Positions 1 to 5,274 of a stretch of DNA of 5,308 nucleotides are shown here, piece by piece; the first letter of the stretch is position 1; the number at the start of each line of letters is the position of its first letter. The DNA is taken from assembly GCA_964444075.1 (NCBI GenBank), contig CAYUFF010000049.1, forward strand, positions 1-5,308, in the 5' to 3' direction. Source of the DNA: CAYUFF01 sp964444075. Its GTDB lineage: Archaea > Aenigmatarchaeota > Aenigmatarchaeia > CG10238-14 > SCSR01. Made by a program: the position numbers and the translations under genes. The notes beneath the pieces were generated by a model. The model made no database searches and had not been told where the DNA came from. It saw nothing but the letters and a program-made list of their open reading frames with translations.

Positions 1-212
1 GTACCAAATCGTTCTTTATGCAAGTGGCTGCTATTAGAATGCCAATACTTTCTCGACAAAACTTTTTTCTCTCTTACCGTAGAGTACTACTCAGACAGGA
101 AGCTCATAACTTTGTTATGGGGGTTGTAAAAAGTTCGCCACCTTCAATCACCCTCAGTAAACTAGGTTTTTCTAACCTTACTTTTTGCTCTTAATGTTCT
201 TACTTACGCCTT
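1..212. other. AT-rich non-coding flank downstream of the Nre gene
   Basis: I see no convincing gene here. Every frame on both strands is broken by stops, apart from one minus-strand frame that stays open for about 28 codons to the left edge without a good start. The base composition is clearly more AT-rich than the genes. It holds two small inverted repeats: a 6-bp stem with a 3-base loop at 105-119 (CATAAC/GTTATG) and a 5-bp stem with a 5-base loop at 164-178 (AGGTT/AACCT). Pyrimidine-rich runs on the plus strand lie at 62-76 and 165-190. An A5 run at 128-132 reads as T5 on the minus strand. Together these look like a 3' flank where transcripts end, probably the one leaving the Nre gene and perhaps one entering from the left. 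Confidence 0.5.
128..178 (-). terminator. Possible transcription end of the Nre gene
   Basis: Going downstream from the Nre stop codon on the minus strand, there is a weak hairpin (5-bp stem at 178-174 and 168-164) and then a T5 run at 132-128. Archaeal RNA polymerase commonly stops at U-tracts without needing a hairpin, so the T5 run is the more relevant part. The two elements are about 30 bases apart, so this is not a bacterial-style terminator. The call is weak. Confidence 0.25.
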
Positions 213-1508
213 CTAGAAATTTAAAAGTCTTTTCTGAACGCTTCTCTCTTTCAACAAAATACTCCTCCTTAGAACATTTTCCCTAAGTTTCAACTTTTCG
301 AGTAAGAAGTTCACCAACCTCTTATAATCCTTTCCAAATATCATCGGTTTCCTTTTTAAAGCTTCCCTCACGGCCTCCCTCACGTTCCACACTCCAACGG
401 GCATGATGTACCCTGGGTTTATCTCCCTTAAAATCACGACTATTGCTTGTTTCTTTTCCTCAATCAACTTTTCGCATACCGCCAACCTCGCGGCATAGTA
501 GCAACCCCCTATTTCGGCGTAATCCTTCCTGCCCTCAAACCTTTCGAAAGAAGAGTAAACCACGGCTTTGGTTGCGGAAGGGTTCCAAAGCGTCTTGGGC
601 ATCCAAGCTTCTATCAACTCGTAGCTCCAGCTCCCTGGAAGCATGATGACGTACCATTTGTTATCGAGGAACTCGTAAGCGTAAACCCTTATCTCGTCGA
701 GCTCCTCGAAAGTTTTCACTTCCTCCCTCAACCCCTGCGAGATTATGCTGTCTACAGCGGTTATGCTCCACCTCGTGGGAACCAGTCTTCTGCTTTTCTT
801 CCTGCCCAACGCTCCCAGCGAGAAAACCCTCTGTATTCGCGAGACTGGTAACCCCTTTTGGTAAAGCAGGAAAACGGCCTCGCTGGCTGAGAGGTCGGTA
901 TCGTAGTAAACCCTTTCCAGAGTTTTTTCTAGCTTAAAGCTTTCTGGAGAAAAGTTCCTCAACGGAGCAGAAGGTCCATATGGTTGCGCGTGCGAGCAGA
1001 GCAGGATTTTTCCTCTCGGCGGTTTCGAGAACTCGGCAAAGATTTCCACGCTACTCTTCGACATGGCAATCTCTCTCACCATATCAACGAGCTTGGAATC
1101 GACATCCTTCTTCACGTGAACCTTGACGCTACCCCTTACCAAGCTTGTCCTCATCTCGACTATTTCCTCCATGGATTTTCCCATCCACCTTTCGGGAAAA
1201 GCAAAAATGGAGGTATCACCATGGCAAGGAGGAATCGAGGGTGCAAGGGTTACTTTGGGGTAGCTTAGGCTTCCGACGAAAACTTCGGGAGGAGTCGAGC
1301 CTTGCATCTCCCTTTTCGAGAAGACGCTCTTAAGCTTGAGTTGTGAGAGCAGCCTTAGAAGGATGGGGCATCTCGCTTTCCCGCAGAGCATCCTAACTCC
1401 CTTGCAAGCCACGCAAAGCTTGCTCGCTACTACAGGCGTTATGCTTCTCGACAGTTCTTTGCCAAGCTCTTCCTCTATGATTTCGACTACCCAAGGATTT
1501 CTCTTCAT
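213..1508 (-). CDS. nreA: Nre-family DNA repair protein with zinc finger and C-terminal PIP motif
   Basis: This is a 431-residue archaeal Nre protein (DUF650/DUF651 family). Haloferax Nre proteins are known to act in repair of mitomycin C damage and to depend on PCNA. Residues 32-47 form a Cys4 zinc-binding module (C32, C35, C42, C47; LCVACKG then CGKARCP). A second conserved stretch follows around residues 78-95 (GSLSYPKV, then APSIPP), and the core signature TRWSITAVDS lies in the middle. The last seven residues are QKRLLNF, which fits the QxxLxxF clamp-binding pattern seen at the C-terminus of archaeal Nre proteins. The ATG at 1508 keeps the whole zinc finger and lies 25 bases from a TATA-like element, so the mRNA is probably leaderless; there is no Shine-Dalgarno sequence. 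The gene is full length with no frameshift. It is divergent from the radical SAM gene. I name it nreA by family; nreA and nreB paralogues cannot be told apart here. Confidence 0.92.
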   Translation of the reverse strand: MKRNPWVVEIIEEELGKELSRSITPVVASKLCVACKGVRMLCGKARCPILLRLLSQLKLKSVFSKREMQGSTPPEVFVGSLSYPKVTLAPSIPPCHGDTSIFAFPERWMGKSMEEIVEMRTSLVRGSVKVHVKKDVDSKLVDMVREIAMSKSSVEIFAEFSKPPRGKILLCSHAQPYGPSAPLRNFSPESFKLEKTLERVYYDTDLSASEAVFLLYQKGLPVSRIQRVFSLGALGRKKSRRLVPTRWSITAVDSIISQGLREEVKTFEELDEIRVYAYEFLDNKWYVIMLPGSWSYELIEAWMPKTLWNPSATKAVVYSSFERFEGRKDYAEIGGCYYAARLAVCEKLIEEKKQAIVVILREINPGYIMPVGVWNVREAVREALKRKPMIFGKDYKRLVNFLLEKLKLRENVLRRSILLKERSVQKRLLNF

Positions 1509-1528
1509 GAGAAAAAGTTGGAAAGCGA

Positions 1529-1536
1529 TTTTTTAA
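1529..1536. promoter_or_regulatory. Shared TATA element of a divergent promoter
   Basis: TTTTTTAA on the plus strand reads TTAAAAAA on the minus strand. Its centre (about 1533) lies 27 bases before the ATG at 1560 (plus) and 25 bases before the ATG at 1508 (minus). This is where a TATA box belongs for leaderless archaeal mRNAs in both directions. The purine-rich GAAAGCGA just before it on the plus strand (1521-1528) resembles a TFB-recognition element, while the minus-strand side (CCAACGC) is less purine-rich. If so, the plus direction may be favoured. No other TATA-like sequence exists in the 51-bp gap (1509-1559). The role is inferred from position and base content. Confidence 0.6.
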
Positions 1537-1559
1537 GCGTTGGGAAAAAGTTTGGATTG

Positions 1560-2396
1560 ATGGTCGCTGCAATCTTGAAAACTACATGCAAGAGCGCCCT
1601 TAACAAGAGCTCGATCTTGGATTACACAGTCAACCCCTACATCGGTTGTGAGCATGCTTGCAAGTACTGTTACTCCTACTACTTGACCAAGAAGGTTTAC
1701 CCGCATTACGAGTTCGAGTGGGGGAGCGTGGTTTTCGTGAAGGAAAACTTGCTCGACGTTTTGAGGAGCGAGGTCGCGAGAAAGAGAAGGGGGTGCGTTT
1801 TCCTTTCTTCGCTGACAGACCCTTACCAGCCAGCCGAAAGGAATTATCAGCTCACGAGGAACGTTCTGAAAATTCTGTTAAACAACTCCTTCAAAGTCTG
1901 GATACAAACGAAGTCGTCGCTCGTGCTCAGGGATATGGATATACTCGAGAGGTTCACCAGGAGTTGCGAAGTTTGCATAACTCTAACAACGCTCAACGAT
2001 GCCGAAAGGCTGTTGCTAGAGCCGTTTTCCTCTCCAGTCGAAGAAAGGGTCGAAGCCCTGAGAAAGCTTTCAGAATCAGGGATAAAAACTTCCATATTCT
2101 TCGGGCCAATCATTCCTTTAATCTCCGAGCGGCACCTTGGTGGCATCGTGGAATTAGCGGGAGAGCTCAAGGTCAGCTGCCTGTTTTTCGACAAGCTCAA
2201 CCTCAAGCCCTTCGTGGTCGAAAGGTTGTTGCCAGCGTTGAGGGAAAATTTCCCTAAAGAAGTGAGCGAAAAAGTCGAAAGGATCATCCTTTCCAAGGAG
2301 CTTTACCGCAGGTATTACGCCTCGTTGAAGAGAAGGTTGGTGAAAACTACCGCTACCCTCGCTGCCAAGGGGGTTAAAGCAATCTTTTGCTACTAA
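1560..2396 (+). CDS. SPL-family (COG1533-type) radical SAM protein
   Basis: This is a 278-residue radical SAM enzyme. The 4Fe-4S/SAM motif CX3CX2C is complete at C30, C34 and C37 (GCEHACKYCY), preceded by the family's NPYIGC. Further family marks are a WGS-VFVKEN stretch about 25 residues on, SSLTDPYQPAE near residue 95, and GIKTSIFFGPIIP in the second half. Members are often annotated 'DNA repair photolyase' or 'SplB-like', but most lack a shown substrate; reductive cleavage of SAM to a 5'-deoxyadenosyl radical is the only safe prediction. The ATG at 1560 is chosen because it starts right at the conserved N-terminus and lies 27 bases from the TATA element at 1529-1536. An in-frame ATG at 1518 would put that element inside the coding region. 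The gene overlaps the convergent metallo-beta-lactamase gene by 4 bp. The protein ends in Cys-Tyr. Confidence 0.92.
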   Translation: MVAAILKTTCKSALNKSSILDYTVNPYIGCEHACKYCYSYYLTKKVYPHYEFEWGSVVFVKENLLDVLRSEVARKRRGCVFLSSLTDPYQPAERNYQLTRNVLKILLNNSFKVWIQTKSSLVLRDMDILERFTRSCEVCITLTTLNDAERLLLEPFSSPVEERVEALRKLSESGIKTSIFFGPIIPLISERHLGGIVELAGELKVSCLFFDKLNLKPFVVERLLPALRENFPKEVSEKVERIILSKELYRRYYASLKRRLVKTTATLAAKGVKAIFCY

Positions 2397-3436
2397 AGCT
2401 TTAACACGACAGGAACTTTGCCCAAGAACTCCGCGGCCGTCAAAACTTTCTTTCCCGAAGCTTTTGCCAACCGCCAGACTTCCTCCGTCCTTTCCCTGAA
2501 CCTCTTTTCCCTCGGTAAATGATGGTCGTAAATTATAACTTTAGCGTTCGTCCTCGCGATTATCTCTTTCATGTTTTCTAGACATCTCCTGAAGTTTACC
2601 ATGTTGAGCGTGTAAGGAACAAGATAGGTCGGAGGTCCGTCGACGACGATGAAGTCTGCGTCCCTCGAAATTATCCATTCAGCGTAATCCTCTATCACAG
2701 GTCCGTTGACGTCCGAAGTGAAGAGGAATTTTTCGTCTTTATGGATAACCTCCACCGCAACTACCCATCCGACCCTCGAAAACTCCACGCCATGGAAGAG
2801 AGGTTTCGAGAACCTTACTGTGGTCTTTCCGAACTCGAATTCCTTACCGTCGCACCACGAAACCTTGAGCTCCCTTTCATCTATGCACGATAGCTTTTCG
2901 TAGCCCTTCCACTCTTCTACCCTCTTCCAGAACCATTCCTCACCTTGCTTGAGCAGCTCCTCCCTCCTTTTTTGATAGTCTCCGAAGTCTTTCCTCCTCG
3001 CGAGTCTCAGCTCCCGCAAGGGACTCTCGTAAGATTTCCTCCGCTTCCGCTTTTCCAAGAAATCCTCTAAGCTTCTTCCCAGCAACTCAACAACAAGGGA
3101 GCTATAAAAGTCCGTGGCCCTTTTTCTCTGGGAAGCGTTTACGAACTCATTTGGGCTTTTGGCGAGCAACGTTTTACCCTTATAAACTTTCGATTCCCTG
3201 AGGTAGTGGTCGTAATGGTAGTGAGTGACGATCACAACTTCGGCCTTCCTCAAGAAACGTTTTACCATTCTTTTTCCCTTCTCCTTCCACCACAGTTTTT
3301 TCACCTGGCTTGCTGGAAAGCTAGGATGCATAATGGCAACACCAGGATCGATGATGAGCTTTACGCTAGGAGTCTCGATGAACACGCAAGAAGATTTCGC
3401 TCCCAACGAGTCGAACCAGACAAGCTCGACCTTCAT
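2393..3436 (-). CDS. UPF0282-family metallo-beta-lactamase-fold hydrolase
   Basis: This 347-residue protein belongs to the archaeal UPF0282 group of metallo-beta-lactamase-fold proteins, whose substrate is unknown. Metal-binding residues are in place: HYHYDH at 72-77 (H72, H74, D76, H77), H215 in FHG, D242 in TSDVNGP, and D304-H305-H306 in IIYDHHLPRE. Other family marks are ETPSVKLIIDPGVA near the start, SQRKRA at 102-107, VVDGPPT at 264-270 and GKKVLTAAEF at 328-337. Between SQRKRA and CDGKEFEFG (195-203) there is a long Lys/Arg/Glu-rich, probably helical stretch (about 113-187) that appears much longer than in typical members. There is no signal peptide, so it is likely cytoplasmic. It is the second gene of an operon: its ATG overlaps the stop of the membrane protein gene (ATGA, 3436-3433) and no Shine-Dalgarno is visible, so translational coupling is likely. 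Its TAG stop overlaps the stop of the convergent radical SAM gene. Confidence 0.92.
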   Translation of the reverse strand: MKVELVWFDSLGAKSSCVFIETPSVKLIIDPGVAIMHPSFPASQVKKLWWKEKGKRMVKRFLRKAEVVIVTHYHYDHYLRESKVYKGKTLLAKSPNEFVNASQRKRATDFYSSLVVELLGRSLEDFLEKRKRRKSYESPLRELRLARRKDFGDYQKRREELLKQGEEWFWKRVEEWKGYEKLSCIDERELKVSWCDGKEFEFGKTTVRFSKPLFHGVEFSRVGWVVAVEVIHKDEKFLFTSDVNGPVIEDYAEWIISRDADFIVVDGPPTYLVPYTLNMVNFRRCLENMKEIIARTNAKVIIYDHHLPREKRFRERTEEVWRLAKASGKKVLTAAEFLGKVPVVLKL

Positions 3437-3759
3437 GCAAAGAATATTACGTAAACTCCGACTAAAATCTTGATGGCATTAACAGGGTTGAACGGAAATT
3501 CTTCGACCTTCATTTTGAGGAAGGCGTAAGTGTTTGGAATCTGCAGGAGGAACATCAGGAGGAAGTAAACGCCGAGGAAAGTGATGAACTTCGGGTTCGC
3601 ATAAGTCGGGTTGGAGATTAGCGAGATTGCTATGAGGAGCATGAAGAAATGCTTTATCATGAACCTGTCGAAAGGTTTCAAACCGGCGGAAAAACCATCT
3701 ATGCCTTCGCAGAGAAGTATGATGCCTAGCAGCTTCAGCGGAGAGAGTAGGAATACCAT
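3433..3759 (-). CDS. Small four-helix membrane protein of unknown function
   Basis: I do not recognise this 108-residue protein. It is very hydrophobic, with four likely membrane segments at about residues 3-19, 36-50, 57-80 and 91-108. The last segment runs to the final residue, so the C-terminus has no soluble tail. The short loops include a charged turn (KPFDRF, 28-33), a NPTYANPK loop (50-57) and a KMKVEEFPFNP loop (82-92). No catalytic motif is visible. The gene starts 21 bp after the end of the RuvBL gene, has its own TATA-like sequence about 27 bases before the ATG, and ends in an ATGA overlap with the UPF0282 hydrolase gene. That coupling is the best reason to believe it is real and works with, or in step with, the hydrolase. 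The start at 3759 is favoured by the TATA spacing. Confidence 0.78.
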   Translation of the reverse strand: MVFLLSPLKLLGIILLCEGIDGFSAGLKPFDRFMIKHFFMLLIAISLISNPTYANPKFITFLGVYFLLMFLLQIPNTYAFLKMKVEEFPFNPVNAIKILVGVYVIFFA

Positions 3760-3778
3760 CGATTGAACCCCGAAAAAC

Positions 3779-3791
3779 TTTTAAGATAAAA
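3779..3791 (-). promoter_or_regulatory. Probable TATA box for the membrane protein-UPF0282 operon
   Basis: On the minus strand, TTTTATCTTAAAA is centred about 26-27 bases before the ATG at 3759, as expected for a leaderless archaeal mRNA. It covers the last codons and the TAA stop of the upstream RuvBL gene, so the operon may have its own promoter buried in that gene's 3' end. Read-through from upstream is the alternative. Confidence 0.45.
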
Positions 3792-5151
3792 GCTGCTTCT
3801 CGTAAGCCTTCAGATAATCGACCGACCTTTTCACGTCGACGAAAAGCTTCTCTACCTTTTGGATGTGCTCCTTGGTAATCTTCTTGCTTCCGCTTTCCTT
3901 CGCAACCTCGTTAGCTGGGGCTATGAGTTGGACGGCATACCTCAAGCTTGCTTTTTCTCCCAGCTCGGTAAGGTACTCCACCGCTTCCTCGTCGAGCTCG
4001 ACCTTTTCAGCCTTACTCCTTATCTTCAGGATCTCTCTAATTTCCTCCTTACCGTACGGCCTAGTGTTGATTATCAGAAGCCTGTCTATCAAGTCGAGCG
4101 GCATTCCGTAAGGAGACTCGATATCAGTTCCTCTTATCTTGGTTATCCCTCTGTTGGTGGCGAAGATTATTATCGGAGCCAGTTCTTGTTCCATCGCCCT
4201 GTTCAGGAAGGCGAAGGTTTCTATGTCGAGCATGCTACACTCGTCGATGAAAACAACCCCAGGAATGAGCTCGCACCTTCCCTCCTCTACCAGGTTCTTG
4301 ATGTATTCGTCGACCTCCTTCCTCACCTCCGGAGAGATTTCCTTCGATTCCCTCCCTCCGAAGAATAGGCTGAAGATGTCCGCACCGCCCGCTTGCCTGG
4401 CCAAAGAAACGTCTAGCGAATGCAGAGTAACGGGGTACACGAACTCCTTCTCCTTCAACACCTTTCCTTCCGGCGTTGGGATTGGCTTCAACGTCGTGAG
4501 GTCGACCTTCTTCTCCTTCGCAGCCTCCTCGCTAATCCCTATCTTAACTATCCTTCCCCCTTCTGGGTCTATCTGGATGACGTCTCCAGTCTCTACGCCC
4601 TGCTGGATTAGCTGAATGGCGAAGCTCTGGTCCATGGTAAGCTTTTTCGACTCCTCCTTCGTCGCGATCTTTATTGTCGCTCCTACAGGAATCTGTTGGT
4701 AAGGATTGTAGGGGTGCTGAGCTTTGTCTATCGAGATTTCCTTTACGACGCCTTCGTAGATTTTCCTAACTTCGTGAATCCTCGCTGCAATAGCTTTCCT
4801 TAGCACTTGAGTTAAAAATTCCGTCTTCTTCATCTCGGTGGAAAAAATCTCGCTCGCCGTGAGGTGAACGAAAGGAACATCCTTACCCAACTCCCTTGCT
4901 ATCGCTACCGCTAAGGCGCTCTTTCCTGTTCCTGGAGGTCCTGCGAAAAGTATTCCTCTACCAGCGAACTTTCCCTCCTTAATGAGCCTCACCACTATAC
5001 CGCAAGCTTCCCTGGCTTCGACCTGTCCTACCATTCCGTCGCCGACGAACTTCGCTTTGAGTCCTTCTAATCCAAGGCCTTTGATGTGAGAGTGAGCAGC
5101 TACTCTCTCCCACTCCCTTAAGCTTTCTGGAACTTCAACTATCTCTGGCAT
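3781..5151 (-). CDS. RuvB-like/TIP49 (RuvBL) AAA+ ATPase
   Basis: This is an archaeal homologue of eukaryotic RUVBL1/RUVBL2, AAA+ ATPases that form hexamers and serve in chromatin remodelling, box C/D snoRNP assembly and PIKK maturation; the archaeal role is not settled. Counting from the ATG at 5151 (456 residues, close to human RUVBL1): the family signature HSHIKGLGL is near residue 22, Walker A GPPGTGKS at 71-78, the TIP49-specific domain II insertion at roughly 120-290, Walker B with DE at 303-304 (VVFIDECSMLDIE), sensor 1 ATNRG with N333, an arginine-finger candidate R357 in DLIDR, and sensor 2 R404 in ASLRYA. All catalytic residues are present. A GTG at 5160 is in frame, but it overlaps a GGTGA ribosome-binding site placed 5 bases before the ATG at 5151, so ATG is preferred. 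It lies directly after the tRNA-Gln gene. It is not the bacterial Holliday-junction RuvB. Confidence 0.95.
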   Translation of the reverse strand: MPEIVEVPESLREWERVAAHSHIKGLGLEGLKAKFVGDGMVGQVEAREACGIVVRLIKEGKFAGRGILFAGPPGTGKSALAVAIARELGKDVPFVHLTASEIFSTEMKKTEFLTQVLRKAIAARIHEVRKIYEGVVKEISIDKAQHPYNPYQQIPVGATIKIATKEESKKLTMDQSFAIQLIQQGVETGDVIQIDPEGGRIVKIGISEEAAKEKKVDLTTLKPIPTPEGKVLKEKEFVYPVTLHSLDVSLARQAGGADIFSLFFGGRESKEISPEVRKEVDEYIKNLVEEGRCELIPGVVFIDECSMLDIETFAFLNRAMEQELAPIIIFATNRGITKIRGTDIESPYGMPLDLIDRLLIINTRPYGKEEIREILKIRSKAEKVELDEEAVEYLTELGEKASLRYAVQLIAPANEVAKESGSKKITKEHIQKVEKLFVDVKRSVDYLKAYEKQLLS

Positions 5152-5156
5152 GTTGC

Positions 5157-5161
5157 TCACC
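5157..5161 (-). promoter_or_regulatory. Shine-Dalgarno site that decides the RuvBL start
   Basis: GGTGA on the minus strand is complementary to the UCACC of the archaeal 16S rRNA 3' end and lies 5 bases before the ATG at 5151. It includes the GTG at 5160-5158, which could otherwise be taken as the start. This is the only clear ribosome-binding site in the window; the other first genes look leaderless. That fits a gene whose mRNA has a 5' leader because it is made downstream of a tRNA. Confidence 0.6.
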
Positions 5162-5209
5162 GTCGCAACGAAATTAGCCCCGGGCGGATTCGAACCGCCG
5201 TCTCCAGGT

Positions 5210-5246
5210 TTCTTCTCTTCATCTTTTTCTCAGAGCTTTGGAAGAC
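5210..5246 (-). other. Canonical 37-nt tRNA intron at position 37/38
   Basis: The intron interrupts the anticodon loop between G37 and A38. The flanks form a full bulge-helix-bulge. The central 4-bp helix pairs CTTT (tRNA 32-35, 5252-5249) with GAAG (5215-5212). The 5' bulge is GG|G (5248-5246) and the 3' bulge AA|A (5211-5209). A 5-bp inner helix pairs TCTTC (5245-5241) with GAAGA (5220-5216). Cleavage after the second base of each bulge gives these exact ends and restores the 7-base anticodon loop. This is the expected substrate of the archaeal tRNA-splicing endonuclease. Confidence 0.88.
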
Positions 5247-5258
5247 CCAAAGCCTGGC

Positions 5259-5274
5259 TTCAGGGACGGTGTCT
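5259..5274 (-). other. 16-nt non-canonical tRNA intron at position 25/26
   Basis: Sixteen extra bases lie between the D stem (ending GGAT at 5275) and the anticodon stem (starting at 5257). They form a relaxed bulge-helix-bulge. AGG (5279-5277) pairs with CCT (5264-5262), with an A-G mismatch completing the fourth position. The bulges are AT|A (5276-5274) and AA|G (5260-5258). A 3-bp inner stem GAC/GTC (5273-5271 and 5267-5265) carries a 3-base ACC loop. Removal leaves G26 and a normal 73-nt tRNA. Shifting the splice by one base (leaving A26) loses the helix pairing, which supports these ends. Introns this small are near the lower size limit I know for archaeal tRNAs. Confidence 0.8.

Noticed and set aside
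91..153. Possible box C/D small RNA on the minus strand (GTGATTGA and CTGA)
   Set aside because: The C-box-like sequence does not match RUGAUGA, and no closing terminal stem joins it to a D box at the right distance.
447..851. Open frame of 134 codons on the plus strand opposite the Nre gene
   Set aside because: It is a shadow of the Nre coding sequence, which has a complete zinc finger, core signature and PIP motif. The antisense protein has no recognisable domain and no promoter.
1518..1559. Upstream ATG adding 14 residues to the radical SAM protein
   Set aside because: It lies before the TATA-like element that fits the ATG at 1560, would make the promoter part of the coding region, and adds residues outside the conserved N-terminus.
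1847..2296. Minus-strand frame of 149 codons inside the radical SAM gene
   Set aside because: It is antisense to a well-supported enzyme and its translation is low in complexity (rich in Ser and Leu), as expected of a shadow frame.
1560..2396. Calling the radical SAM protein a true spore photoproduct lyase (splB)
   Set aside because: Only the radical SAM core and the general COG1533-type motifs are visible. An archaeon has no spores, and the conserved hydrogen-donor cysteine of true SplB cannot be assigned here.
3859..4615. Two long plus-strand frames opposite RuvBL (169 and 158 codons)
   Set aside because: Both lie inside the well-conserved RuvBL gene on the other strand and have no motif or promoter of their own.
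3781..5151. Bacterial RuvB Holliday-junction helicase
   Set aside because: The HSHIKGLGL signature, the large insertion between Walker A and Walker B, and DLIDR are TIP49/RuvBL features. Bacterial RuvB is shorter and lacks domain II.
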